A stretch of DNA of 64,000 nucleotides. Source: Xenophilus sp. Marseille-Q4582 (GTDB lineage: Bacteria; Pseudomonadota; Gammaproteobacteria; Burkholderiales; Burkholderiaceae_C). Made by a program: the position numbers and the translations under genes. Positions 31,068 through 39,135 of the stretch are shown in pieces; position 1 is the stretch's first letter; each line of letters begins with the position of its first letter. A model generated the notes under the pieces. The model made no database searches. It worked only from the letters and a program-made list of their open reading frames with translations, and was not told where the DNA came from. The DNA lies in contig NZ_CAKAKO010000003.1 in the NCBI RefSeq assembly GCF_916700565.1, positions 310,001-374,000 of the forward strand, in the 5' to 3' direction.

Positions 31068-31829
31068 TCAACTTCCGAAGCGCTCGGTGCGGATGGAGGC
31101 CTCGGGCACATTCAGCCCGGTGACCATATGAACGATGGACTCGACAAAGTCATTACGCCCGCAGATGAAAACCTGCGCAGATTCGGTCGCCACATCACCC
31201 AATTGCTGCAATGCCCAAGCAACATCGGCTCCATCAATGCGGCCAACGTGGTCCTGTGCGCGCGGGGCACAGGTATCCCGCGAGAGTGCCAGTCGGCTGC
31301 GAAACCGCGGCGTAAACGCTTCCCATCGCTGCAGGGTGGGCCAGAGCAACACTTCGTCAAGATGGCGTGCGGCAACCAACAGCGTTGTATGCGCTTGGCT
31401 GTATGCACCCACGCGTTGCGCTGCCATGGACAAAAGGGGAACGACGCCAGATCCTCCCCCAATCAGCAAGGCTGGTCGTGTGTTCGACTCGTCAAGCACA
31501 AAATGACCTCCAACCGGTCCGAGGACTTCAATCGTTTCGCCGTGCTGGGCCTTGTCGTGAAACCAGGTGGATACTTCGCCATCGTCCAAACGCTCAATGC
31601 CAAGCTCATAGAGCCCGGTACGTTGAGGAGGTGAGAGGAGTGAATAGCTCCGTTGTGCCTGATAGCCGTCTTCCGCTGTCAGTCGGACATCCAAATGCTG
31701 GCCCGGCCTCGGGCGAACCCAAATGTCGGGACGCAGCACTACCTGCATGACGCGTGGAGTCAGTGCTTGCAACGCTTCGATGCGTGCGGTCTGCCAGCTC
31801 AGCCGTTGTTGACCAACAGCCTCATCCAT
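31068..31829 (-). CDS. Ferredoxin-reductase-type FAD/NAD(P) oxidoreductase
   Basis: 253 residues. An FAD-binding barrel with RSYSLLSPPQ (the RxYS flavin motif) is followed by an NAD-binding domain with ALLIGGGSGVVPLLSMAAQR and the C-terminal VFICGRNDFVESIVHMV. No iron-sulfur or haem domain is present. Its start overlaps the stop of the sulfite-oxidase-like gene by 8 nt, so it is very probably the electron-transfer partner of that Mo enzyme. Its substrate is unknown. Confidence 0.82.
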   Translation of the reverse strand: MDEAVGQQRLSWQTARIEALQALTPRVMQVVLRPDIWVRPRPGQHLDVRLTAEDGYQAQRSYSLLSPPQRTGLYELGIERLDDGEVSTWFHDKAQHGETIEVLGPVGGHFVLDESNTRPALLIGGGSGVVPLLSMAAQRVGAYSQAHTTLLVAARHLDEVLLWPTLQRWEAFTPRFRSRLALSRDTCAPRAQDHVGRIDGADVAWALQQLGDVATESAQVFICGRNDFVESIVHMVTGLNVPEASIRTERFGS

Positions 31830-32430
31830 AGCGCTCTTCCTTGAAAGGGTCGCCTCGCATGTGATAGCCCCGCAGTTCCCAGAACCCGGCCTCGTCGCGC
31901 TCGTTGAACTGAAGCGCATTGACCCACTTGGCCGACTTCCAGAAATAGAGATGCGGCACCAACAGGCGTGCCGGTCCCCCGTGCTCGGGCGCGAGCGGTC
32001 GGTCGTCGTAGTGCGTTGCGATCATTGCGCGCCCTTGTGTCAGATCGGCCAACGGCACGTTGGTGGAGTAGCCGTCCTGGGAATGCGCCAACACCCAAGG
32101 CGTGGGCGCTTCCAGTCCGGCCGCCTGCAACAAGGTGTCCAACTTCACACCGCGCCAGCGGGTGTCGAATTTCGACCAGGTGGTAACGCAATGGATATCG
32201 ACCACCTGCTCGGTCTGGGGCAGGGCCTGGAATTCGCTCCAGGTCCAAACGCGAACCGGCCGCACACCGACCTTCAAGGTCAAGCGCCAATCGCCAAGCG
32301 CCAAGGCTTTTGGGGTGGGGCCCGCAGTCAGCACGGGAAAACCTTCCGTCAGGGACTGTCCTGGCGGAAGTCGACCGCCGTGGTTGTGGACATCGCGATT
32401 GCGGCCGCTGAATGAGCGGTTGATGGGCAT
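31822..32430 (-). CDS. Cytosolic sulfite-oxidase-like molybdopterin oxidoreductase
   Basis: A 202-residue protein of the sulfite oxidase/YedY fold. The molybdenum-ligating cysteine is C81 in VDIHCVTTWSKFD; also LPPGQSLTEGFPVL, LLVPHLYFWKSAKWV and RGYHMRGDPFKEERYG at the C-terminus. There is no Tat signal (start MPINRSFSGRNRDV), so it should be cytosolic, unlike MsrP. ATG 32430 follows GGAGG at suitable spacing. With the downstream FAD/NAD reductase it may form a reductase, perhaps for sulfoxides given the neighbouring Msr genes; that is inference. Confidence 0.82.
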   Translation of the reverse strand: MPINRSFSGRNRDVHNHGGRLPPGQSLTEGFPVLTAGPTPKALALGDWRLTLKVGVRPVRVWTWSEFQALPQTEQVVDIHCVTTWSKFDTRWRGVKLDTLLQAAGLEAPTPWVLAHSQDGYSTNVPLADLTQGRAMIATHYDDRPLAPEHGGPARLLVPHLYFWKSAKWVNALQFNERDEAGFWELRGYHMRGDPFKEERYG

Positions 32431-32447
32431 GGTGTGGGTCCTCCGGC

Positions 32448-33857
32448 TCACCCAGGACTTGCGGTCAAGGGCTTGCGTCGATCAATGATGGTGGGCAGGA
32501 ACTCGGTGACCGTCGGGTGAACGGGCAATGCATCCCGGACCAACTTCCAGGTGCCGCCACTGGCCATCACCAGACCGATCGCCTGAATGATCTCGTCCGA
32601 CTGGATCCCGAGCATGGTCGCTCCGAGGAAATGACCACTGTCCTCATCGATGAGGAGCTTGATCTTGCCCACGGTTTCGCCTTCTTCCTTCGCGCGACTG
32701 ACGTCCTTCATGGCGTGAACCGCCTGGGAAATGCGTCGCCCTTCGGTCACGAGTTTTCGCGCGTCGGCCTCATAAAGACCGACGTGGGCCAGCGGAGGAT
32801 CGGTAAACATGGCATAAATGCCGACGCGCGCGGCGGCGCTGCGTTGCCCTCCGGCCAGGTTCTCCGCCACGATGTCCTGATCGTGGTAGCTGGTGTGGGT
32901 AAAGGCCCCGCGCTGATTGATGTCACCCAGCGCCCAGATGCCGGGAACCGCGGTTTCGAGCCGGTCGTTGGTGACCAGGTAGCCTCGCGCACTGACCTCC
33001 AGGCCCACCGTTTCCAGGCCCAGACAGTCGGTGTTCGGTATTCGCCCGGTGGCCACCAGCAGGTGGCTGCCATCCACGCTGCGGCCACCAGCCAACTGCA
33101 CCCGCACGCCAGCGTCGTTGTCCGCCTTGCCGACCCGCTCAATGCGCACGCCGGTGTTCACTTCGATGCCTTCCGCTGTCAGCATTCCGGTCACAGCGGC
33201 TGCAATGTCCTCGTCCTCGCGGGCCGTGAGGCGGGGCCCTGTTTCCAGAATGGCAACCTCACTTCCCAGCCGCCGAAAGATCTGAGCCATCTCCAGGCTG
33301 ATGTATCCACCGCCGATGATCACCAGCCTGGACGGTAATTCACGCAGCGCCAACAGCCGTTCGTTGTCCAGGAACGGCAGCTCGTCCAGCCCAGGCACCG
33401 GCGGAACAAAGGGACGTGTGCCGGTGTTCAGCACCACCTTGGGCGCCACCAGCTGATGCTCGCCGGCCAGCACCACGAACTGTTGGCCTTCACGGCCCGC
33501 CAGGCGACCGCGCGCCTTGATGATGGTGAGTCCTTCCAACTGGCCCAGCCAGGCCTGCAGGCCAGAGCGAGCCTCCTCCACCCGGCGTTGCATGCGCTCC
33601 ATCGCTGCCCTGAAGTTGACCTGGACCGACCCGGTTTGCACACCGAATTCGCTGGCCCGGCGCGCCATGTGAGCCACACGAGCCGACTTGCGTAGGGTCT
33701 TGGTTGGGGTGCAGCCCCGATTGACACAGGTACCACCCAGGTCACGCTCCTCGATGAGCGCCACCTTCATACCCCGGGCAACGAGTGTCGCGCCCAGAAA
33801 GGGACCGGCCTGACCGGCTCCGATCACGATCGCGTCGAACCTCTGTTCCCCGCTCAT
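32448..33857 (-). CDS. RclA/MerA-like FAD-dependent disulfide oxidoreductase
   Basis: A 469-residue class I flavoprotein disulfide reductase. FAD motif IVIGAGQAGPFLG; redox pair C44/C49 in GGTCVNRGCTPTKTL; NAD motif LVIIGGGYISLEMAQ; second FAD motif GIWALGDINQ; C-terminal dimer motif HPTVTEFLPT. It lacks the N-terminal HMA domain and C-terminal Cys pair of true mercuric reductase, so it fits RclA-like enzymes better. In the setting of Msr and OsmC genes, a reactive-chlorine or copper-linked stress role is plausible. The start overlaps the DUF427 stop by 4 nt. Confidence 0.82.
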   Translation of the reverse strand: MSGEQRFDAIVIGAGQAGPFLGATLVARGMKVALIEERDLGGTCVNRGCTPTKTLRKSARVAHMARRASEFGVQTGSVQVNFRAAMERMQRRVEEARSGLQAWLGQLEGLTIIKARGRLAGREGQQFVVLAGEHQLVAPKVVLNTGTRPFVPPVPGLDELPFLDNERLLALRELPSRLVIIGGGYISLEMAQIFRRLGSEVAILETGPRLTAREDEDIAAAVTGMLTAEGIEVNTGVRIERVGKADNDAGVRVQLAGGRSVDGSHLLVATGRIPNTDCLGLETVGLEVSARGYLVTNDRLETAVPGIWALGDINQRGAFTHTSYHDQDIVAENLAGGQRSAAARVGIYAMFTDPPLAHVGLYEADARKLVTEGRRISQAVHAMKDVSRAKEEGETVGKIKLLIDEDSGHFLGATMLGIQSDEIIQAIGLVMASGGTWKLVRDALPVHPTVTEFLPTIIDRRKPLTASPG

Positions 33858-34135
33858 GGCCGCACCTCGACACCGCGCCAGAACGCCACCCTGCCGGTCA
33901 CCGCCTCCGCACCAGCCTTGGGCGACGGGTAGTACCACGCCGCGTCAGCGTTCACGTCTTCGCCGACCACGACGTCGTAGTAGCTGGCCCGCCCCTTCCA
34001 TGGACAGGTGGTGTGCGTATCGCTTGGTTTGAAATGTTCCGGGCGCAACGCGTCGTGTGGGAAATAGGCGTTGCCTTCAACTTCCACGATGTCATCGCTC
34101 TCAGCGATGGTGGTGCCTTTCCAGATGGCTCTCAT
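33854..34135 (-). CDS. DUF427 domain protein
   Basis: A compact 93-residue DUF427 protein: MRAIWKGTTIAESDDIVEVE, GNAYFPHDALRPEHF, TTCPWKGRASYYDVVVGE and AAWYYPSPKAGAEAVTGRVA. The family is a small beta-tent fold of unknown function. Its conserved CPWKG motif is seen here. ATG 34135 is the first codon consistent with family N-termini. It overlaps the RclA-like gene and lies 32 nt after the hydrolase-OsmC gene. Confidence 0.85.
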   Translation of the reverse strand: MRAIWKGTTIAESDDIVEVEGNAYFPHDALRPEHFKPSDTHTTCPWKGRASYYDVVVGEDVNADAAWYYPSPKAGAEAVTGRVAFWRGVEVRP

Positions 34136-34167
34136 GCTCCGTCTCCTTCGTTTGTGTGTGGTTGGGA

Positions 34168-35388
34168 TCAGTCCCGAATCAGTGTGGTGGTGATCACCGG
34201 ATGGTTCTCCAGCGTTCGATGCACGGGGCAACGATCGGCGATGCGCAACAGGTCCTGTCGCTGGCTTTCACTCAACGGTCCGCTCAGCAGGAGCTGCCGC
34301 GTGACGTGGTCAACCTGTCCCGAGCGATCCCCGCACTCCTGGCAATCGGTCGCGTGCGCGCGCTCATGACGCAACCTGACCTGGACATCCTTGAGCGCAT
34401 AGCCTTTTCGCTTGGCGTACTGGCGCAATGTCATGGACGTGCAGGCGCCCAGCGACATCAGCAGAAGTTCATAAGGATCGGGCCCGCGTTCGCCACCACC
34501 CACTTCCTTGGGCTCATCGGCGTCGAGGTGGTGCGGACCTGCTCGCATCGATCGCCAGAAGGCGTGATCGTGCTCCCCCACCCACACCTCGCCCGCACGA
34601 AGGTCCGACGGCGCATCGTTTCGCTCGGCTCGCATCGGCAGAAACCGCGAGGCCCAGGCGCCAATCAGGTCAGCCGCATACTGCGCATCGGCCGGGCGCG
34701 TGAGCAGATGGTCCGCATCGTCCAGGCTGATGAAACTCTTAGGATGTCTGGCCGCCTTGAACAGGTCCTGTGCCTCGCCGATGTCCACCACCGCGTCACT
34801 TGGCGCGTGCATAACCAGCAAGGCCGCGCGAAGCCCCTTGACCGGGTTCTCGTGGGCTTGGGCCTGGAGCTCTTCAATGAAGGCCGGCGCGATCCTGAAC
34901 GCCCGGCCGCCCAGGTCGACCTGGATCTGCCCATCCTCTTCGGACTTGGTCGGACCGAAGTGACGAAGCACATGGTCGGCCGTCGCGGGTGCGCCCAGCG
35001 TGCAAACCGCCCGTATGCCGTCGAGGCGGGCAGCCGCCGCGATGGCCGCCGTCCCCCCCAGGCTGTGTCCGACCAACAGTGCAGGCATGCCGATCGTGCT
35101 CTGCATCCAGTGCACCGCCGCCACAATGTCCGCCACGCTGGACGAAAAGCCACCGCGCCCGAAGTCGCCTTCGCTCTCGCCCAGACCGGTGAAATCAAAG
35201 CGCAGCGTGGCGATGCCCTGCTGAGCCAGCGCCCGGCTGATGCGGGTCGCGGCGAGAGAGTTCTTTCCGCAGGTAAAGCAGTGGGCAAACACCGCCAGGG
35301 CTTGTAACGGTGCATGGTCCGGGCGTTCCAAGACACCCACCAGCAGACCCTGGCTGCTGCCAGCGAAGCCTACCTTTTCGCTGCTCAT
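34168..35388 (-). CDS. Bifunctional alpha/beta hydrolase-OsmC family protein
   Basis: A 406-residue fusion. Residues 1-250 are an alpha/beta hydrolase with nucleophile motif GHSLGG, oxyanion region AHCFTCGKNSLAATRISRAL, and the Asp/His pair in APSDAVVDIGEA and DDADHLL. Residues about 265-406 are an OsmC/Ohr-like domain with the conserved cysteines in LLMSLGACTSMTLRQYA and IADRCPVHRTLE, which reduce organic hydroperoxides. This fusion type is known in proteobacteria. Here it is cytosolic and part of the thiol-stress operon. It overlaps the redoxin-MsrB gene by 4 nt. Confidence 0.88.
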   Translation of the reverse strand: MSSEKVGFAGSSQGLLVGVLERPDHAPLQALAVFAHCFTCGKNSLAATRISRALAQQGIATLRFDFTGLGESEGDFGRGGFSSSVADIVAAVHWMQSTIGMPALLVGHSLGGTAAIAAAARLDGIRAVCTLGAPATADHVLRHFGPTKSEEDGQIQVDLGGRAFRIAPAFIEELQAQAHENPVKGLRAALLVMHAPSDAVVDIGEAQDLFKAARHPKSFISLDDADHLLTRPADAQYAADLIGAWASRFLPMRAERNDAPSDLRAGEVWVGEHDHAFWRSMRAGPHHLDADEPKEVGGGERGPDPYELLLMSLGACTSMTLRQYAKRKGYALKDVQVRLRHERAHATDCQECGDRSGQVDHVTRQLLLSGPLSESQRQDLLRIADRCPVHRTLENHPVITTTLIRD

Positions 35389-36356
35389 GCTTTCTCCAGT
35401 GCCAGGGCGTTGATGCAGTAGCGCAGACCGCTGGGCTTGGGTCCGTCGGGAAACACGTGACCCAGGTGGGCGTCGCAGACGTTGCACGTCGTCTCCACCC
35501 GCACCATGCCGTGGCTGTTGTCTCCGTGATAGCCCACCAGACCCGGGGCAATGGCCTGCGTGAAGCTGGGCCAGCCGCTGCGGCTGTCATATTTGGTCGA
35601 CGCATCGAATAGTTCAGTGCCGCAGCACACGCACCGGTAGATCCCGGGCGAAAACAGCGTACACATCGAGGAGCTGTGCGCCCGTTCGGTGCCCTTGAGC
35701 CGCGTGATTCGGAACTGCTCGGGCGTCAGCTGTTGGGCCCACTCGGCTTCGCTGCGCTCAACTCGGCGCGGTGGCGTCGGGTTGCCCGTTTCCACCAGTT
35801 GAATCACTCCTTTCCAAGTCAACATGTCGGGCCCAGGCTCCGGTGCCGCCGGTTCGTTTTCCAGCCGCTTGAGAAAGGTGACGAGCTTGTCGGCGTCGAT
35901 TCGGAAATGGTTGTAGACCACTCTGCCATCGGGATCGATCAGGATGAACCAGGGTGTGCCGCCGTTGCGGTAGCGGCGCATCAGCTCCGAACCCGCGCCG
36001 TCCTGTTCGTCACCGGCGTCGTGCCCGAAGGGAATGCCCAGCGCGTAGCGGGAGTGATTGGCCAGCATGCGCTCCCAGGTGTTCGAACCGAAGTCCTCGA
36101 ACACGGTCTGGACTGCGGCGAACCCGACGAAGTCGCTCCCCCGAAACGCGTCGACCACCCGGGCAAGCGCCGGAAAGCCGGTCGCATGGCACCCCGGGCA
36201 GGCGTCCTGAAAACAGAAGATGAGCTTGAACCGGCCGGGCATGCGGTCCAGGTCGAAGTGTTCCAGCGCCTGGCCCGACGCGTCCACCCACCGGGTCACA
36301 CCCAGGGGAGCGGCCGCTTCGCCAAGGACACCGGGTTCCTGTTTCGTTGTGGTCAT
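35385..36356 (-). CDS. msrB: Redoxin-MsrB fusion (peptide methionine-R-sulfoxide reductase)
   Basis: 323 residues. The N-terminal 175 residues are a thioredoxin/AhpC-like domain with CPGC in FCFQDACPGCHATGFPAL and cis-Pro in GGTPWFILIDP. The C-terminal 140 residues are MsrB: zinc pairs CVCC and CNVC, GWPSFTQAI, and catalytic Cys in GLRYCINALAL. MsrB reduces methionine-R-sulfoxide; the fused redoxin could recycle it. ATG 36356 follows AAGGAG. It lies 36 nt after selO. Confidence 0.9.
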   Translation of the reverse strand: MTTTKQEPGVLGEAAAPLGVTRWVDASGQALEHFDLDRMPGRFKLIFCFQDACPGCHATGFPALARVVDAFRGSDFVGFAAVQTVFEDFGSNTWERMLANHSRYALGIPFGHDAGDEQDGAGSELMRRYRNGGTPWFILIDPDGRVVYNHFRIDADKLVTFLKRLENEPAAPEPGPDMLTWKGVIQLVETGNPTPPRRVERSEAEWAQQLTPEQFRITRLKGTERAHSSSMCTLFSPGIYRCVCCGTELFDASTKYDSRSGWPSFTQAIAPGLVGYHGDNSHGMVRVETTCNVCDAHLGHVFPDGPKPSGLRYCINALALEKA

Positions 36357-36392
36357 GCGAAGTCTCCTTTCAGAAATCGTTGGGTACCCCAA

Positions 36393-37925
36393 TCAGGTGC
36401 CGCAGAAGGTGCGGTGGGCTGCGGCCACTTCGGGCGAGGCCGGCAGCGTGAATGGCCGCGCGGACTCCACCGTCTCGTACGGCCGCCCCAGCACCGCCAG
36501 CAGGCGCTCGAACGGACCGAGGTCGGCCTCGTCCACGGCACTCGACAGCGCCGCCTCCACCTGGTGATTGCGCGGGATCACGAAGGGATTGACCGACCAC
36601 GCCGTTGCGGCGCAGTCCTGCAAGGTCCTTCCCTCCCGGGCCATGCGCTGGCGCCAGCGCGCCAGCCAGTCCGAGAGCGCCGGGCGCTCCCGTCCGAACA
36701 GGTCGTGCAGTGCGGCATCCGGCCCCGTGATGGCGTCGGACAGGAGGCGGAACGCCAGCGTGAAGTCCACCTTTTCCCGCTGCAGCAGCTGCAGGAAGTC
36801 GTCCGCCAGGGCGCGGTCGTCCGGCTCTTCAGCGGCCAAGCCCAGCTTGGCGCGCAGCTGCCCGGTCCAATGCCGGTCAAAGCGCACGGCAAACCCGGCC
36901 ACCACCTGTTCCACCCGTTCCACGACGTCGATATCGCGGGCGTCCAGAACCGGCAGCAACGCTTCGGCCAGACGGGCCAGGTTCCATTGCGCCATGGCCG
37001 GCTGCTGGCCGTAGGCATATCGCCCCTGACGGTCGATCGAGCTGAACACCGTGGCCGGATCGAAACCCTCCATGAACGCACACGGACCATAGTCGATGGT
37101 CTCGCCCGAAATGCTCATGTTGTCGGTGTTCATCACCCCGTGGATGAAGCCCACGCCCATCCAGCGTGCAATCAGCTGCGCCTGCCGCTCACAGACGGCC
37201 TCCAGCATCGGAGTGGGCTTGTCGGAAAGCTTGGCGAGGGCGGGGTCATGCCGCGCCACGGCATAGTCAAGCAGCCGCCGAAGCATCACCTCCTCCTCCC
37301 GCGCCGCGAAGAACTCAAAAGTGCCCACCCGCAAGTGGCTGGCCGCCACGCGCACCAAGATCGCCCCGGGGGGCGAGCCCTCGCGGTTCACCCGCTCACC
37401 GGTCCGGATCACCGCCAGCGCACGCGTCGTGGGAATGCCCAACGCGTGCATGGCCTCGCCCATGAGGTACTCGCGCAGCGCCGGGCCCAGTGCCGCCTTG
37501 CCATCGCCACGGCGCGAAAACGGCGTACGGCCCGACCCCTTGAGGGCCAGGTCCCGACGCTGTCCTGCCGTGTCGATGAGTTCCCCGAGCAGCAAGGCGC
37601 GGCCATCCCCCAAGTGTGGCGAGAACTGGCCGAACTGGTGTCCCGCGTAGGCCTGCGCCAGCGGCGCCGCCTCAGCCGGCATTTCCACGCCGGACAGCCA
37701 CGCCAGACCGGTCGCAGACTTCAGCGTCGCCGGCTCCAGCCCCAGCTCCAGCGCCAGGGCGTCGTTGAACTGCACCCAGGCCGGGGCCGGGGACGGCTCG
37801 GGCTTCCAAGGCACATAGAACCCCTGCATGTCCCGGAAGAAGCTGTTGTCAAACGGCAGCCGAAACGCCGGGCCCGTCCCCGGCGTCTTCGGCTCCGACA
37901 CGGCCTTTGGTGTGGACGCACGCAT
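36393..37925 (-). CDS. selO: Protein adenylyltransferase SelO (YdiU)
   Basis: A 510-residue SelO pseudokinase that transfers AMP to proteins, linked to redox stress. Seen: LAQAYAGHQFGQFSPHLGDG, RDLALKGSGRTPFSRRGDGK, EYLMGEAMHALGIPTTRAL, the active-site region VGFIHGVMNTDNMSISGETI and DYGPC, and EAALSSAVDEADLGPF. The C-terminal tail ends TFCGT, with Cys at the place where eukaryotic SELENOO carries selenocysteine. Start ATG 37925 lies 4 nt after the upstream redoxin stop. Confidence 0.92.
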   Translation of the reverse strand: MRASTPKAVSEPKTPGTGPAFRLPFDNSFFRDMQGFYVPWKPEPSPAPAWVQFNDALALELGLEPATLKSATGLAWLSGVEMPAEAAPLAQAYAGHQFGQFSPHLGDGRALLLGELIDTAGQRRDLALKGSGRTPFSRRGDGKAALGPALREYLMGEAMHALGIPTTRALAVIRTGERVNREGSPPGAILVRVAASHLRVGTFEFFAAREEEVMLRRLLDYAVARHDPALAKLSDKPTPMLEAVCERQAQLIARWMGVGFIHGVMNTDNMSISGETIDYGPCAFMEGFDPATVFSSIDRQGRYAYGQQPAMAQWNLARLAEALLPVLDARDIDVVERVEQVVAGFAVRFDRHWTGQLRAKLGLAAEEPDDRALADDFLQLLQREKVDFTLAFRLLSDAITGPDAALHDLFGRERPALSDWLARWRQRMAREGRTLQDCAATAWSVNPFVIPRNHQVEAALSSAVDEADLGPFERLLAVLGRPYETVESARPFTLPASPEVAAAHRTFCGT

Positions 37926-37929
37926 GACT

Positions 37930-38417
37930 TCAGGCCGCCTTGAGACCATCGTTCGAAGCGCCGAACGCCCCGATCAGCTGCCGCTCGTCGAGCTCGAAGT
38001 CGCTGTAGAGCACCTCGTCCAGCGGATCGATCACCAAAACCACGGCGTGCCGCGCGTCCCGTAGTCCGCCATGAGCGACGACGCGCGTCCGATCGCAGGG
38101 TCGTGTCCGAACGGAATGTTCAAGCCGTAGCGCAACTGCGTCTCGCGCAGGCGCTCGAAGGTGTTGGACTCGGCGCCCTCGAACACGGTCTGCACCGCGG
38201 CAAACGCGAAGCCGCGATCGCCCAACGCCTTGATCAGCTTCTGCAGGGTCGGAAAGCCATGGCTGTGGCAGCCCGGACACCAGTGCTGGAAGCAGAAGAT
38301 CACTTTGAACCCGTCGCCCAGATCGGACAGCTTCAGCGGTGCCATGCTGCGCCCTTCGCCGTCGATCCACCACGGCACCCGCAGCTCGGGCGCCTGTTGA
38401 ATGCACCGGGATTGCAT
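37930..38417 (-). pseudogene. Redoxin/thioredoxin-like protein, frameshifted
   Basis: Start ATG 38417 after GAGGAG. The frame gives a redoxin closely resembling the N-terminal domain of the redoxin-MsrB fusion (IFCFQHWCPGCHSHGFP, FAFAAVQTVFEGAESNTFER, YGLNIPFGHDPAIGR) but stops after GTPWFW. The expected continuation (VLVIDPLDEVLYSDFELDER, ending GLKAA at 37930) is in another frame. Adding one base in the A-run at 38036-38039 would restore about 163 residues. Either a real indel or a sequencing error. Confidence 0.8.
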
Positions 38418-38502
38418 CACCATCTCCTCAGGAAAAAAACAGACACACCGGGTCGGCCCGCCCACTGGCGCGCCGACCCCCACCGTTCTTGAGCGTTGGC
38501 CG

Positions 38503-39012
38503 TCAGCCGATCTCGCGTCGCGGCAGCTTCCAGCCCGCACGGGGGTAGTGGCAGGTGTAGCCGTTGGGGTGCTTGACCAGGTAGTCCTGATGCTCGGGCT
38601 CGGCCTCCCAGAACGGCCCCGCGGGCGCGAGCTCGGTGACCACCTTGCCCGGCCACAAACCCGAGGCATTCACATCGGCAATGGTCTGCTGCGCCGTGGC
38701 CAGCTGCTCGTCCGAGGTGTAGAAAATGGCCGACCGGTAGGAACTGCCGCGGTCATTGCCCTGGCGCCCCGGGGTGCTCGGATCGTGGATCTGGAAGAAG
38801 AACTCCAGCAGGTCGCGAAAGCTCGTCTGCGTGGGGTCGAACTCCACCTCCAACGCCTCGGCGTGGGTGCCGTGGTTGCGGTAGGTGGCGTTGGGCACAT
38901 CGCCGCCGCTGTAGCCCACACGGGTGCGCAACACGCCAGGCAGCTTGCGCACCAGGTCCTGCATGCCCCAGAAACAACCGCCGGCCAGGACTGCTTTTTC
39001 AGTCGGGTTCAT
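38503..39012 (-). CDS. msrA: Peptide methionine-S-sulfoxide reductase MsrA
   Basis: A 169-residue MsrA. Catalytic C13 lies in [13 protein letters not shown], with [57 protein letters not shown] and the C-terminal [12 protein letters not shown]. It lacks the C-terminal recycling cysteines of E. coli MsrA, so it probably uses one neighbouring redoxin or thioredoxin. ATG 39012 follows AAGGAG. Together with the MsrB fusion it covers both sulfoxide diastereomers. It is the first enzyme gene after the regulator (123-bp gap). Confidence 0.93.
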   Translation of the reverse strand: MNPTEKAVLAGGCFWGMQDLVRKLPGVLRTRVGYSGGDVPNATYRNHGTHAEALEVEFDPTQTSFRDLLEFFFQIHDPSTPGRQGNDRGSSYRSAIFYTSDEQLATAQQTIADVNASGLWPGKVVTELAPAGPFWEAEPEHQDYLVKHPNGYTCHYPRAGWKLPRREIG

Positions 39013-39135
39013 CGTGATCTCCTTCAAAGTTCTGCCTCAAGGCATTGAACCTGAAGTCGGGTCCGTTCGTCAAACACAACGGCATTCGGCGTCCGCATCA
39101 CGCCACCGATCGTCCAGAACCAGGGCGCGATGGAC

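Noticed and set aside
32448-33857. Mercuric reductase and a mer operon
   Set aside because: No N-terminal HMA domain, no C-terminal vicinal Cys pair and no merR, merT or merP nearby; the RclA-like reading fits the neighbours better.
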